Positions 1 through 10,757 of a DNA stretch of 64,000 nt are shown here, one piece after another. This DNA comes from Vitis vinifera (lineage: Eukaryota; Streptophyta; Magnoliopsida; Vitales; Vitaceae): NCBI RefSeq assembly GCF_030704535.1, contig NC_081822.1, positions 10,347,001 through 10,411,000 of the forward strand, given 5' to 3'. Every line of letters starts with the position of its first letter. Position 1 is the stretch's first letter. Under the pieces are notes generated by a model, which was not told the origin of the DNA, searched no databases, and saw only the letters and a list, made by a program, of their open reading frames with translations. The position numbers and the translations under genes are program-made.

Positions 1-720
1 TATAAAAAATTTTGATCAATGAATACCCTTCTTTCAAACATTGAATTTAAATTTTTCAAATTAATTATTTTCTTTTTCATTCAAATCCCTTCTCTTAATA
101 TTGTTCATCAAAGTCAAAGACTTTTTCTTATGAATTTCCGCCATCTTTAATTGACATCATTTTACATGGGTGAATAAAAAATAATTAGGATTAATTTTAT
201 GCCTATTTGACTTATTATTTTAAGAAAAATATATATATAAATTGTATAGCAATTTTCTAATCATTTAAAGAACTATATCCAAATCAGTATGAATTATTTG
301 AGGGAAATGAAATGATCAAATTTAAATAATTTTCTGTGAAATTGAAATTAAATTTAGCAATCAATAATCCCAACATAAAAAAATATTTAAAATAAAAACT
401 TTAAATCTTAAAAGGCGAGTATAATTATCTCAAAAAACGTATGTAACTTATCATATATCTTATTATGCACATCCCCTAAACCTGTCTACTACCTTGATTA
501 CTTCTGTTTTATTTTTATGTAAAAGAATTTATATTGATTTATTATAAATTTCATGTTTTCGAAGGATTTGACCTTATAGACATTACTATCTCTCTCTCAA
601 AATAAAACACCTTTTTCTTTTGCCCAATAATGAAAACGTTCTTCAATCCATAAATAGTAAAGTAATTATTACATAATTTGAAAATACAAAAGATACATAC
701 TAACATATAATTCATGTGTT
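1..720. other. AT-rich sequence without a recognisable gene
   Basis: Strongly AT-rich with stop codons in every frame. I see no coding similarity. The last part runs into the 3' flank of the P450 relic at 830-1040. Confidence 0.6.
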
Positions 721-800
721 TAGTAACCCATCGTCCAATAGATATAAGCTTACAACATTAGATACCATAGTATAATATTGTTATTACAAACACCACACAG
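720..800. repeat. 3' flank duplicated at 9170-9245
   Basis: About 75 bp containing 'acaacatta', 'atagtataatattgttatt' and a following A-rich tract recur at 9170-9245. In both places the block lies just downstream (minus strand) of a P450 C-terminal relic. It is most simply a duplicated gene 3' flank or UTR, and it supports a tandem duplication of the P450 locus. Confidence 0.6.
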
Positions 801-829
801 GAAAAAGAAAATTTACCAACTTCAGGTCT

Positions 830-1040
830 TTACAAAGAGAATGTTGGCACCGTACTAAGGCTAGCTGCAAGCTCAAGATTGGCAATGAGGGCATGTAACA
901 TATGTTGGTGATAAAACAAAGGAATATTGTTGGATGATCATGGCTAAGACAATTTCGCTTCAACCACCACTAGATTTTGACCCACGCACATCTTGGGGCC
1001 CGACTCAAAGGGGAAAAATGAGGTTCATTACCTTCAAGGC
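830..1040 (-). pseudogene. Cytochrome P450 relic: heme-binding loop and C-terminus
   Basis: The minus strand reads FPFESGPKMCVGQNL followed by VVEAKIVLAMIIQQYSFVLS. This is the P450 heme loop (FxxGxRxCxG, with the cysteine heme ligand kept) and the helix after it, as in CYP72-clan enzymes. The conserved Gly and Arg of the loop are altered: ESGPK is seen where GxGPR is usual. A stop follows soon after, in the stretch that should carry the last beta strands. An intact enzyme would be an ER-anchored monooxygenase, but this copy is dead. It is collinear on the minus strand with the I-helix piece at 1302-1499 and the N-terminal exon at 5982-6490, so all three may be exons of one decayed gene stretched by insertions. 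The family call is confident; the subfamily (CYP721/CYP734-like) is from memory and uncertain. Confidence 0.75.
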
Positions 1041-1301
1041 TCCTTAAATCTTAAGAGGTTGAATTCATTAGTATCTTCACCAATGTTATGATAAACAGTA
1101 CTCATAGTAAAATAGATTTGTGTGCTTCTACCTTTCCTAGCTAGCTTTACATTTTTTGTTGGTTCCCTTGACATGGTGGGGGATAAAGTCAAGTGTTTCA
1201 TTGATTGTCATGCCCACCTATGAACAGTAATGTAAATCATTCATCATATTGGAAGTAAATGAACATACTTATTTAAGTGGATTTACAGTCGTGAGCTTAC
1301 T

Positions 1302-1499
1302 TTAATTCTCTACAAAGGGTGACATAGTGTGTACATAGACTTGGACCACTTCTTCCTGTGCCCTTATTTGCCATTCTTGTTGTATTGCTAGAAGGACAAG
1401 TGCCCAAGTCAAAAGATGAGTAGTTGTTTCCTTTCCTCCAAAGTAGCAGGTCTTGTATTCATCTATAACTTCTTCCACTCCTAACATCTCTTCTTGACC
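1302..1499 (-). pseudogene. Cytochrome P450 relic: I-helix exon
   Basis: The minus-strand reading contains VIDEYKTCYFGGKETTTHLL, then TWALVLLAIQQEWQ and RAQEEV. This is the P450 I-helix oxygen-binding motif (A/G-G-x-E/D-T-T) and the following WQ..AR.EV segment typical of the CYP72 clan. The reading ends at a stop after a short divergent tail, without a convincing full exon. It sits upstream, on the minus strand, of the heme-loop relic. It is a fragment rather than a gene: no K-helix (ExxR) or PERF region was found between it and the heme loop. Confidence 0.75.
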
Positions 1500-2870
1500 A
1501 CGCTGATTCTTTCAGGTTAACAATAATAGATTGACTAGATTATTAATTTTTATTTTTTTTTGGTTATTTTCTATTAGCCTTTGTATTGATTCTCGAATTT
1601 CGTTTTAGTCGGCAAGTACTTGTATAGTATATAATTTGATTTTTAAAATGCTCAAGGGATTATGAAAGAAAAACACGTATGGGATGGCAAACAATACAAA
1701 TTTCCGATCCATATTCCTATCAACATCTTCCATGGAACACTGTCCATCAAGTTCTATTGATCCAATACAGGAATAAAAAAAATAAAAAAGATGGGTCAAA
1801 AAAAGAAAACAATCATCAAGATAACTTCAACCCATCTTCTTTCTTCCCAATCAATTTATCCCAGATTCTCAAGTACATATCCAATCCAGTCTCAAGTAAT
1901 TGTTTAGGTCAAAATAGAATTTGTTGTGTATTAATTAATAGTTAAGCAAAACTTGTAGAAATTAGAATAACAAAGTCAAAGAATATGAGTTTTGACTTGA
2001 AGCCAAGAATGTAGATTCTTCTCAAAGCCTAGATGACAAGGTGCATTGGTTGTTCTTGCAGTTTAAAAATGCACTTTGCCTTCTGGAAATTGTTCCCCCA
2101 AAAGTCGTTCTAGATATAATGTATACAAAAAGGTTTTATAGTTCTTTATGCACTTCCATCTCAAATTCACCCCTCTCTTATCTTTCTTTTTCCCACTCTT
2201 TCTATTATATTTATAATGCTTGCTTGTAGACCCTTTATTTTATCCTTTTGGAATATCACATCCAAAGTCCATCCTCTGCTACCTCATTGTACACTTAGTG
2301 TCTTTTTTTGAGTCATTTTTGAGTCTTGTTGGTAGTCCACTGTGACTTATTAGATCACTATCTTTGAACCTTCTTTGGAGATATCTTGAAGGAGTTTCAG
2401 GGATCACTAGTGTGATTGTTCAGTGACCTCTAATTTTTAGTTTAGGATTTGGTTTGACTTTAATTGATTTTTAGTGCATTTAGGTTTAGGTTTATTTTTT
2501 CATTGCATAATCTTAGGGTCAGATGAGTTGCCTTTTTGTTTCTTGATGGCATGAGATTGACATTTCCGATATTTTGATATGGTTGGTATTTTGATTTTTA
2601 GATTCATGAGTTTAAATTTTAATTTTTGTTCGATATATTTCATCATTTTCTTTTATTATATGATTCTGTTTATTTTAGTTCTTTTAGGTTGCATGAGGTT
2701 AATTTGTGATTTTGTATGTCATGCGTATTTTTGGTTCATTTTTCACATATGATGACTTTTTAATTGATGCATTGATTTCTTTTATGAGGTCATGAGGATG
2801 GAAGGTTACAGAAAAAGTAACGAGGAACACGTGAAGAGGAGATGCAAGCATATTGGGAGGGGTTGATACA
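1500..2870. other. Intergenic or decayed-intron DNA, nothing recognised
   Basis: Low-complexity AT-rich DNA. Short open frames at 1605-1799, 1679-1945 and 2041-2229 resemble no protein I know. If the P450 pieces at 1302-1499 and 5982-6490 belonged to one gene, this would be part of its expanded intron. Confidence 0.5.
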
Positions 2871-2879
2871 TCTCCACAC

Positions 2880-3915
2880 ATCTGATGAGGAGAGTGGCAT
2901 GGCAGGAGGGTATCAGGCTCTAGGTCATTTCATCATGATGCATGAGTTCTAGGACCATGATCTCATCACCTCCATCTATTTTACACCATCACAGTGATCG
3001 CCATACATTCACATTAGCGGATCATCATCAGCAGCTTTGGGGAGAGGACCACGTGGTATCAGAGACTTCTCCACCATATGATCACAGCAGCAGCATCTAG
3101 CGAGAGGGATCACCCATTTTGAAAGGTAGGTTCTAGAAGACTCCAGGGACTTTCAGTTTCAGAAGACTCGAGAAGAGGTAATTTTCTGTTGGAGAAGGGG
3201 CAGCACAAAACGCATGACACAGCAAGATCACGTGATGGAGCATTTTTGGAAGCTTCAGGATTCATCCTTGAGAAGTTTTCATCAGCTTCGGGGATATAAA
3301 AAGTGACACCATCACCGACTTTTGGAGGATTTTTGGAGGGAACTTTCATCTGTGGTTGGAGAGAACAATCACCGGAGGAGGCTATCACCATTTCCCTTGG
3401 CATTGCATCACCTGCATCTCCCTGGAATCTGTAACTCGATCACCGGAAGCAATATCTGCAATACGCCATCATCTTCATCTCCAATACATCAGATACAGCT
3501 GCATCTCCAGACGCCTCTCGTTTGCACTACGTCTTCATCTTTAGGCGCACCTAAAAACATATCTGCATGAATCTTTCTCACTATTACACAAGCAGAAGAT
3601 CTTCTCATCATGAAGGCACCAGTTCCGCCATCAGAATGACATCGACTTTACCATCTCTTTGTCTTCGTAGCATTACCATTTTCTGCATCTTCAGGAGAGA
3701 CGCATCACCAGGGATGAATCTGCATGTCGTTCCCAAGTTTATATAGGATTTGAGATCATATCGACACGAGGATCACCTGCTCAACAGAACACTCGGATCC
3801 GCGCACCATTTAACCACTTTCTGGAACTTTTCTGCAACTGCAGTGCCAAATTAGTTTCCGGACATCCTATTGTCAGTTCAATCTGCGCATCACCATCTGA
3901 ACAAACACAAAGGTG
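2880..3915. other. GC-richer block of unknown nature with a PBS-like site
   Basis: The composition changes sharply to higher GC, with many cat/atc runs. An 11-base TGGTATCAGAG at 3054-3064 matches the start of the tRNA-iMet primer-binding site used by plant LTR retrotransposons. The block ends at 'caaaggtgagtta' (about 3908-3920), which looks like a splice donor. No Gag or Pol protein is readable and no paired LTR was found. It could be an LTR-element leader remnant or an unrelated non-coding exon. The short open frames (3110-3403 minus, 3322-3570 plus) look like chance. Confidence 0.3.
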
Positions 3916-3954
3916 AGTTATGATGGCCTTATTTTTATTTGAATAAAATATCAA

Positions 3955-4660
3955 TAGCTTGGACGCATACTAATCATGGAAAGACGTTAGTGGAACACTT
4001 TGTTTAATTTAAAAAGAATAAATTGGTGTGAGGGCGGATGGCGGTCGGTCATGGGAATTCTTTGTTAATGGCCTTTGTTGAACTTTAAAAATCAACTGAA
4101 TGTGGAATGATGTGGCCGACTACGAGGGATGTCAATGACTAGTGTTTGTTTGAGATTTAAAAATAAAATGAATACATGGTAGACATGGAAGAGTGTTAAT
4201 GCTTTGTTTTAATTCTCAAAATCAGTGGAATGAGAATGAGTGTCGGCCATGGTGATTAGTTAATAGTATATCTGTGATTCATGCTGACTGTGAGTGGTGT
4301 TAATGGGCTGTGTTTATTAAATTAAAGAAATTAATGAGATTGGAGATCGAGTGGCAGCCATGGAAGATTGATCTAGTGCTATGTTTGTTGTTGAATTAAA
4401 AATTTAAAGTAGTCAGCCATAGAAGTTAAATGGAATGTAGTTTTTGATGTTAATATGGAATCTTGAAATCAATGCAATCGGTCATGAATATGTAAAATAT
4501 TAGTGTTTAATTATGTGAATAAAAAATTTTCAATGTAAAATGGAAATGATAATGTTAATGGTTGTTTTTTCTGAATAAAAAATCAATGTGAATTTGTTAT
4601 GAGAGAGAATTAATTGTCTTTGTTGAATCTTTTAAAAAATAGAATGAGTGTGAAAATCAA
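3955..4660. repeat. Degenerate tandem repeat, about 70-110 bp units
   Basis: Roughly eight units, each beginning near a 'ggtcatgg' or 'ggccatgg' core, then 'gttaatg', then 'tttgttgaattt' and 'aaaaatcaatggaatg'. Units are heavily diverged and vary in length. They lie between the GC-rich block and the inverted-repeat element at 4650-5235. No coding capacity is seen. Confidence 0.55.
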
Positions 4661-5235
4661 TTTATCATTAAATCGGAAAAAATTATTGATTCACGATTTA
4701 TCGACCGGATCAATCAAATCGCAAATCAATAATGTAATAAATATATATTTTATATTTGGTGATATACTATACATATAGGAAATGTTCCCTTAAAATTTTT
4801 GTAATTAAATTTATATTCTAGATATTTTTTCTTTAGATTTATTTTGCGAACCTTCCTATTGGAACCGCATGCTGAAATTCATGTACAGTGCTTGCTTTGT
4901 TATTTAATCTAGTGTGTACTGCAAATATAAACCTAATGAGGATGTTATCTAAAGTTTTCCATGATGAAATATTGTTTTTAGGTATTTATTTATGATTTTT
5001 ATACAATAATTGACTATTCTTATAATTTGATATGTCAAATATAAAAAATAAAATATTATTAAAAAAATTAATTATATATAATTTTAATTTTTTATAATTA
5101 TTTAAAACTTTATATAATATAAAATTATTATTTATGACGTCACTGATTCAACCGTAATTCGACTATCAGTCCGACTAGTAAATCATAAATCGATAACTTT
5201 TTTAATTTAATCATTAGTCCGGTTCTAAAAATATT
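4650..5235. mobile_element. MITE-like element with about 70-bp imperfect inverted termini
   Basis: The left end (about 4660-4735, 'atcattaaatcgg', 'gattcacgatttatcgaccgg') aligns with the reverse complement of the right end (about 5150-5230, 'atgattaaattaa', 'gatttatgatttactagtcgg') over about 70 bases with scattered mismatches. The interior is almost pure A+T. Size, AT content and lack of a gene fit a non-autonomous DNA transposon. Exact ends and target duplication could not be fixed. Confidence 0.55.
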
Positions 5236-5981
5236 AATTTTTTCAAAATAAAGAGTCATTTTTATTATATTATTTTTTATTTTATTTTTCCTTTAAAAAA
5301 TTAATAAAATAAGTGATGATTCTAATTTTTATAAAAATAAATTTTTCCCTTAAAAAAAATTTGCAGTGCCACATTGCCACAATTTCCGACACCCACCCTA
5401 TAAAAAAAATATACAGAATACTAATACACCATCAATTAGGTGTAATGGATTCACAAGATTAGTCAACCTTGACTACTCCAAATTAGTGTTGCAAAGCTCC
5501 TTTGAAATGATTATGTAGTTAAGACATTTGAACTTTTCTCTAAAAAGGCATGCTGAAATTATTAAGTCTATTTTGGAAACGTCTTTAAATAGTTTTTAAC
5601 AATATATCAATTATAGGGAATAAAATTTGCTTGAAAACTCAGAATATGAAAAATAATTTTATTACTAAAAACATAATGCAAAAAAAAATTAAAACACAGA
5701 ATTTAATGAGTCTGGGCCAACAATATCTGATAACTTTTCTGATTGGATTTTCATCAAATATAACACATTAATTGTCTTGATATAAAACAAAATTAAACTA
5801 CAAGTTACTTGCTGTATATATATGTTGAGAAAGCCAAAAGCATAAAACAAATGACAAGTATACATATCTCCATGCTGAAAGCCTGGCTCGTGATTCTTCT
5901 GTGAAGAGTCCACCTCTCACTGTTCAACCCAACCAGTCCATCTCCAAACAGCAGCTTAGAGAGCGGATTAAAAGGACGCAC

Positions 5982-6490
5982 CTGTGTTTAGGAAAACCTC
6001 CTTAATCGACTCCGGGTCCGCTATAGCCAGCCTGGGTTTTGTCCCGAACCACCAAACACACGTCTTCCCGTAAGCGCCTGACCACCTGGAGTAGTACGGA
6101 AGCACTCGTTGAAGTATCTCATGCTCTAATCCACCCATTGATTTCGACTGAACTTCCGCGTACATACGGTGGAACTCGTCCGCGTTTCCTGAATGGGTCG
6201 GTACGCTGGGACGCCTATACCTCGAGTCTTGAAGTGTTGCTGGATCCTCCGTGGAACCCAGATGATTAAGTGTATGGATTTGAATGACAATATCACAATA
6301 ATGAAGCATAGGGCAAGCAGAAGAAGAGGCGTGGTGGATCACAGAGACGAGACGGAATGGAGGGGTAGGATTGTTGTGATTCTGGTGAACGATGGCCTTT
6401 GCGGGCACCGACGAAGTAGGTGGATCCGTGGATGTCACAAAGAGGGAAGTCGCGGGTGAGTGGGGCCTGATTTTGATTATAATGTTGGGA
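5982..6490 (-). pseudogene. Cytochrome P450 relic: N-terminal exon
   Basis: On the minus strand 6210-5982 reads GNADEFHRMYAEVQSKSMGG, then LEHEILQRVLPYYSRW, YGKTCVWWFGTKPRLAIADP and ESIKEVFLNTG. It ends at a plausible donor (ACAG|GTGCGT, exon end 5982). This is the segment just after the membrane anchor in CYP72-clan P450s, and the DP..IKEV..N.G pattern recalls CYP721/CYP734. Upstream (6210-6490) the frame is lost and the expected hydrophobic anchor and proline-rich hinge are not in frame, so at least one frameshift is present. A second copy of this 5' part lies at 6848-7033. Confidence 0.75.
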
Positions 6491-6847
6491 TGACAATGCG
6501 AAATAGATTCTTTTGTCGATTTACTTTTAGTAAAATTCGTATCAATTATGTTTCCAAAGGAAGGAAAAGTAAATCATTTAAGGCTTGTTTGGTTTAGTTC
6601 TTTTTTTTTTTATCAATTTTGACTAAGAACAAAGCTCATTCTGGGACATACGCCTAATTAAATTTAAATGAGAGGTGACTTGGATTAAATTCTTCGCTAA
6701 GACTATTATAGTAGTATAAAAAAAGAAATAATATATCAATTATTATAGTCTTTTTTTTTTATCGTTGTCTAACAATAATTATAAAATAAAAACGCATAAT
6801 TAAAATGAAAATCCATAATTCACTGTTATGAAAATTCATAATTTTCT

Positions 6848-7033
6848 TTAAATGAAATGGGTCGGCACCTGGGCTGCGATTCTGCGAATGCCTTGGGTCT
6901 TGAAGTGTTGTTGGGGAACCCAGGAGATTGAATGCTTAGACCGGAATGCCAACATCACAATAATGAATACGGCACTCTGAATCATAGATAAGGATGATAA
7001 TGAGCTGGTTTGAGATGGACCTATCTCAACCAC
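6848..7033 (-). pseudogene. Second copy of the P450 5' exon, fragment
   Basis: Bases 6848-6970 match 6190-6305 over about 110 bp, sharing blocks such as 'gtcttgaagtgttg', 'ggaacccag' and 'atcacaataatgaa', with small indels. It is therefore a duplicate of the N-terminal P450 exon region. The copy breaks off near 7033, and its upstream flank reappears only at about 8560-8700 after an AT-rich insertion region containing the TIR element 7372-7988. Confidence 0.65.
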
Positions 7034-7371
7034 TTCTAAAAAAGGAAATTAAATAAGGCAGGTTTGGTAAGGATGATCCCTATCCCAACCTCATCTAAAA
7101 GGAAATCAAGAGGCATTACTAAGCGTAGGAAAATTCTCATACTCATCTCATCCAATTTAATTTTAATTGTTTTTTCAAAATTTAAAATTCTTTTTTTTAA
7201 TTTGATTATAATTTATTTTATAAAAATTAATATTTATGCATATTTGAAAAGTTGAAAAATTAAAAAACAATTACCTAAAATAAATTTTATTTAATATTAT
7301 GTCTAGTTGGAGTGGGACAAGACAAAATTATACCCAAATTTGTTCCCCATCTGTTCTAGGTTTTAAAAAAA

Positions 7372-7988
7372 AGGGAAAATTATGTTTTAGGGGTAGATAG
7401 GCCCCCAAATTAACAAAAGGTCCATATAACTCTTCAAATTGAGTTGAAGGATATGAAATAGTAACGGACAAATATACCCTTTAAGAACACATATAAAATA
7501 TTTTATAAAATTAAGTTAAATAATTTTTTTTTTCAAAAATACTAAATTAAATAAAAGTAGTTACAAAAATATTAAATTAAATATTTTTTTTCAAAAATAT
7601 TAAATTAAATTAAAGTATTTAAAAAATATTAAATTAAATAAATTTTTTAAAATATTAAATTAAATAATTTTATTTTTTAAAAATATTAAATTAAATAATT
7701 TTATTTTTTAAAAATATTAAAATTAAATAATTTTATTTTTAAAAATATTAAATTACATAAAAATATTTTTTTAAAATATTAAATTAAATCAAAAATATTA
7801 AATTAAATAAAAATATTTTTCAAAAATATTAATTTTTTTTCTCAAAATCAACAAAGGGCATTTTTGGAAATACTGATATCCTTTAACTCAATTTTCATAC
7901 TTTCATTGGGTCTTGGGCTCAATTTGAAGAATTACATAGACGTTTTGTTAATTTGGGGGTCCATCTACCCCAAAACATAATTCTCCCT
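7372..7988. mobile_element. 617-bp TIR transposon, non-autonomous
   Basis: The left end AGGGAAAATTATGTTTTAGG matches the reverse complement of the right end (AGGGAGAATTATGTTTTGGG). The inverted similarity extends about 80 bp inward ('gggggtccat', 'ttgaag', 'ctcaattt'). The interior (about 7490-7840) is a degenerate tandem array of 'aatattaaattaaat' units. No transposase is present. The ends resemble those of 16114-17723 and 21011-23360. Target duplication is obscured by A-runs on both sides. It interrupts the duplicated P450 5' region. Confidence 0.8.
7490..7840. repeat. AT-only tandem array inside the TIR element
   Basis: Repeated 'aaaaatattaaattaaata(att)ttattttt' units of about 20-30 bp, with some copies nearly identical. 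The array fills the centre of the 617-bp TIR element and probably arose by local duplication after insertion. Confidence 0.8.
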
Positions 7989-8549
7989 AAAAAAATTAAA
8001 TTTACTCTTAACTTTATTATCTTTATCCTAAATTTGTGTCACTAGGAAGTTAATGAAGTGGTACCTAATAAAACTCATTCCATTATTATCCTTAAAAGGA
8101 TAGAGAAAGATAAGATTATGGTGAATAGAAATGATAACAACGGATGAGTCACCCATGTCCAAAAAAAAAATATTAAATGAGGCAGAGGATGAGTAGAAAA
8201 TTCTCAACTTTGCCTTATTTATTTTTTAAAAATTTTGTAAATTTCTAAAATTTTCAATATTTTTACTTTTAAAATAAGAAATTTTATTAAAAATAAACCT
8301 AATTTATAAATAAATAAATGCTATGAAAACTTACAATTAAATTTTATCAAAAATAATATTTTATATATATTAAAAAAAGTATAAAAAAATCAATTTAAAT
8401 AATTTTTTATTTAATATTATATATAATGGGATGATGAGTACAAAATCATACTTGGACCTGTTCCCATTTTGAAAAACAATTTCAAAACCTACGGGAAGAC
8501 GAAAAAGTCCGACTCTCTACCGGCAAACGATGGATTTTGCGCATAATGA

Positions 8550-8705
8550 TAAAAGAAGCTGGACGCCACCAAGAGGGAAGCAGTTGGTGAGTGGGGCTAA
8601 TTTTGACTCCCCGGTTGGTATAATGATGTGATCACGGAAACTGTGTCAGTGGCGGCTTCGGTTGGATTTTGTCGATTCACATGTAGTAAAAGTCGTATCA
8701 TTTTT
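8550..8705. repeat. Duplicated upstream flank of the P450 relic
   Basis: The stretch containing 'caagagggaagcagttggtg', 'gagtggggctaattttga' and 'tttgtcgattcacatgtagt' matches 6430-6550 ('caaagagggaagtcgcgggt', 'tttgtcgatttacttttagt'). It is the 5' flank of the P450 exon copied along with the gene, now separated from its exon (6848-7033) by about 1.5 kb of inserted sequence. Confidence 0.65.
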
Positions 8706-9257
8706 ATCTTAATGAAAACCAAACCAAATTAATTTTGACCCAACAAGAAAGGTCAGTTCATTCTGGGTCTTAGGCCCAATTAAATTTTATAATGGATTTA
8801 TTTTATTTTATATCCAAATCTCTATTAATTTAAGTATATATTAAAGGAATGTTTTCATATAATATTATAGCCCACTCTAATAATCCCTAAACTCAAAGCC
8901 CAAAAACTATCAAATAAGAAATAAATAATAAATCCTCACCGACCATAACATCATATAATAATATGATTTTTCTTTTATTTATCCTAAGTTGATTTGGTTA
9001 TACTTATGTGAGAAAGACTTTTCAACCGAAGGGTTCGGTTTTACAAAAATCATTTGAAAAAAACAATCATAAAATAGGAAATCAAATTTAAAAATATACA
9101 AATTTTATGCAATTATTTAAAAATAATTATCATTTCATATCACATAATTGAAAATATAAAGATATTATCCATCATCAATAGGATACATGCTTGCAACATT
9201 ATGTGCTATAGTATAATATTGTTATTGTAGACACTAAACAAAAAAGGAAAAAAAAAT

Positions 9258-9350
9258 TCAATTTAAAATCCTTGTAAAGAGGATGTGAGCATTGAACTGA
9301 GGCTGCAAAGCCATGATCGATTGCATTGGAGCATGATCATAATGAAATAT
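9258..9350 (-). pseudogene. Cytochrome P450 relic: extreme C-terminus
   Basis: The minus strand reads HAPMQSIMALQPQFNAHILF followed by TRIL. This is the last beta strands of CYP72-clan P450s, the part that should follow the heme loop. The sequence upstream (9350-9443) is unrelated, so heme loop and earlier exons are missing. The 3' flank at 9170-9245 matches the 3' flank of the relic at 830-1040. This is the end of another gene copy in the array. Confidence 0.7.
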
Positions 9351-9449
9351 AAAAAAAACTTGTGAAAAGTTGCAAGAAGTAATAACACCCATCAACCTGA
9401 ATTTCATAATGAAATAAAATGGGCTTTTATGAGTGTTGCCCACCCATCT

Positions 9450-10757
9450 TTCTTCATAGACAAGCCAATCATGTAGAAACGTGCTTGGAGGGGTTTATCA
9501 TTAAAGAATGTATCCATAAATTATTGGGAGGGGATTGTGTTTGACTTGGTCAAATATGCTGCACGTTTTCATCACTATACTATGTTTTTTATTTGTTAAC
9601 CAACTCAAATTTAAAATAAAGTGACCATCCCCTCTGAATAGCTTTACTCCTCCACATATCCACTTAAAATAGTCTATATATTAAGACTAATTCTAGTAAT
9701 TAAAAGTCTTAAGTAAATTTTAATTAAACAATAATTAAGAATGATGAATGAGTGAATAAAAACATATTTTATAAAATCTGAAAATTATGATGAAGTTTTT
9801 GTCCCTATAGGTTTATTTTAAATCCAAAGAGCAAGCATATGGAAGACTTTGTAGCCGCTCCCCAGTACATAAATCGGGTCCCACCCCAATGTATCCCCGA
9901 TTCCCCGAACCTAACATCGTGGTTTCCCTTCTTAATTTTTATATGTAGATTGAGCCATGAGGATGGAGCCAATCCACATCTCAGTTGACTAGGCGTAAGC
10001 ACGAAATGTCCGTGGGCTGTGGGTTGCAAAAAGATACAAAGTTAAATAAATATCTCTCAAGTTGGTTTTATAATTCTATAATCACAGGTTTGATACCTAT
10101 GAGGGGAAGGGGCTGTAGAAGAAAGGGACACATTCTGTGACCTGCCACTCGCTCAGTAGCAGTCGCCAACTCATCTCAATAAATACATAATATGGCAGTC
10201 TGACTCGGACCCCACCAGCCCCGTCATCCTCACCATCTCTTAAAAATGAATTCTTATTTTGACTCTCCCCACCCCACAACCCCCAATCAATCATTTATTG
10301 CTAGGCTCTAGCGGCCCACTTCCACTCCAATCCAATTCATCCCCCGCGTACCTTTGATTCCCTCCTCCCCCATTTTCCAACCACCCAAACACCCGGTTTT
10401 CATCTCCTTCACTGCTGTTTTAGTTTCATTTCTTAATTATTCTTTTTCTTTTATATAAATGCTACTTCAGTTAAATATAGCAACAACTAGAGACAACAAT
10501 CCAAAAAGAACTGCTCAATATTTTTGGATTGAATTTTGTAACTAATAACACTAGCAACTGTAGAAATTGCTGTACACCGCTTCACATGTCACATGATAAA
10601 TTAAACTTACACCTAAAAGGTTAATTAATACAAAAACAACTTCTAGGGGAAAAAAAAGGGAGAGATCTATATCTGGCTTATCTGCATAATACCCGAAAAA
10701 AGAAGGGAAAAATAGGGAAAGAAAATTACCCATAATAAAAATACAGGAAATGATCTT
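9450..10757. other. Intergenic DNA downstream of the IDD gene
   Basis: No gene recognised. A tRNA B-box-like string (ggtttgatacc, 10088-10098) lacks a matching A box and cloverleaf. The last few hundred bases before 10758 should contain the 3' UTR of the minus-strand IDD gene. Confidence 0.5.

Noticed and set aside
10060..10110. tRNA-like B box ggtttgatacc
   Set aside because: No acceptable A box at the right distance and no cloverleaf; not called as tRNA or SINE.
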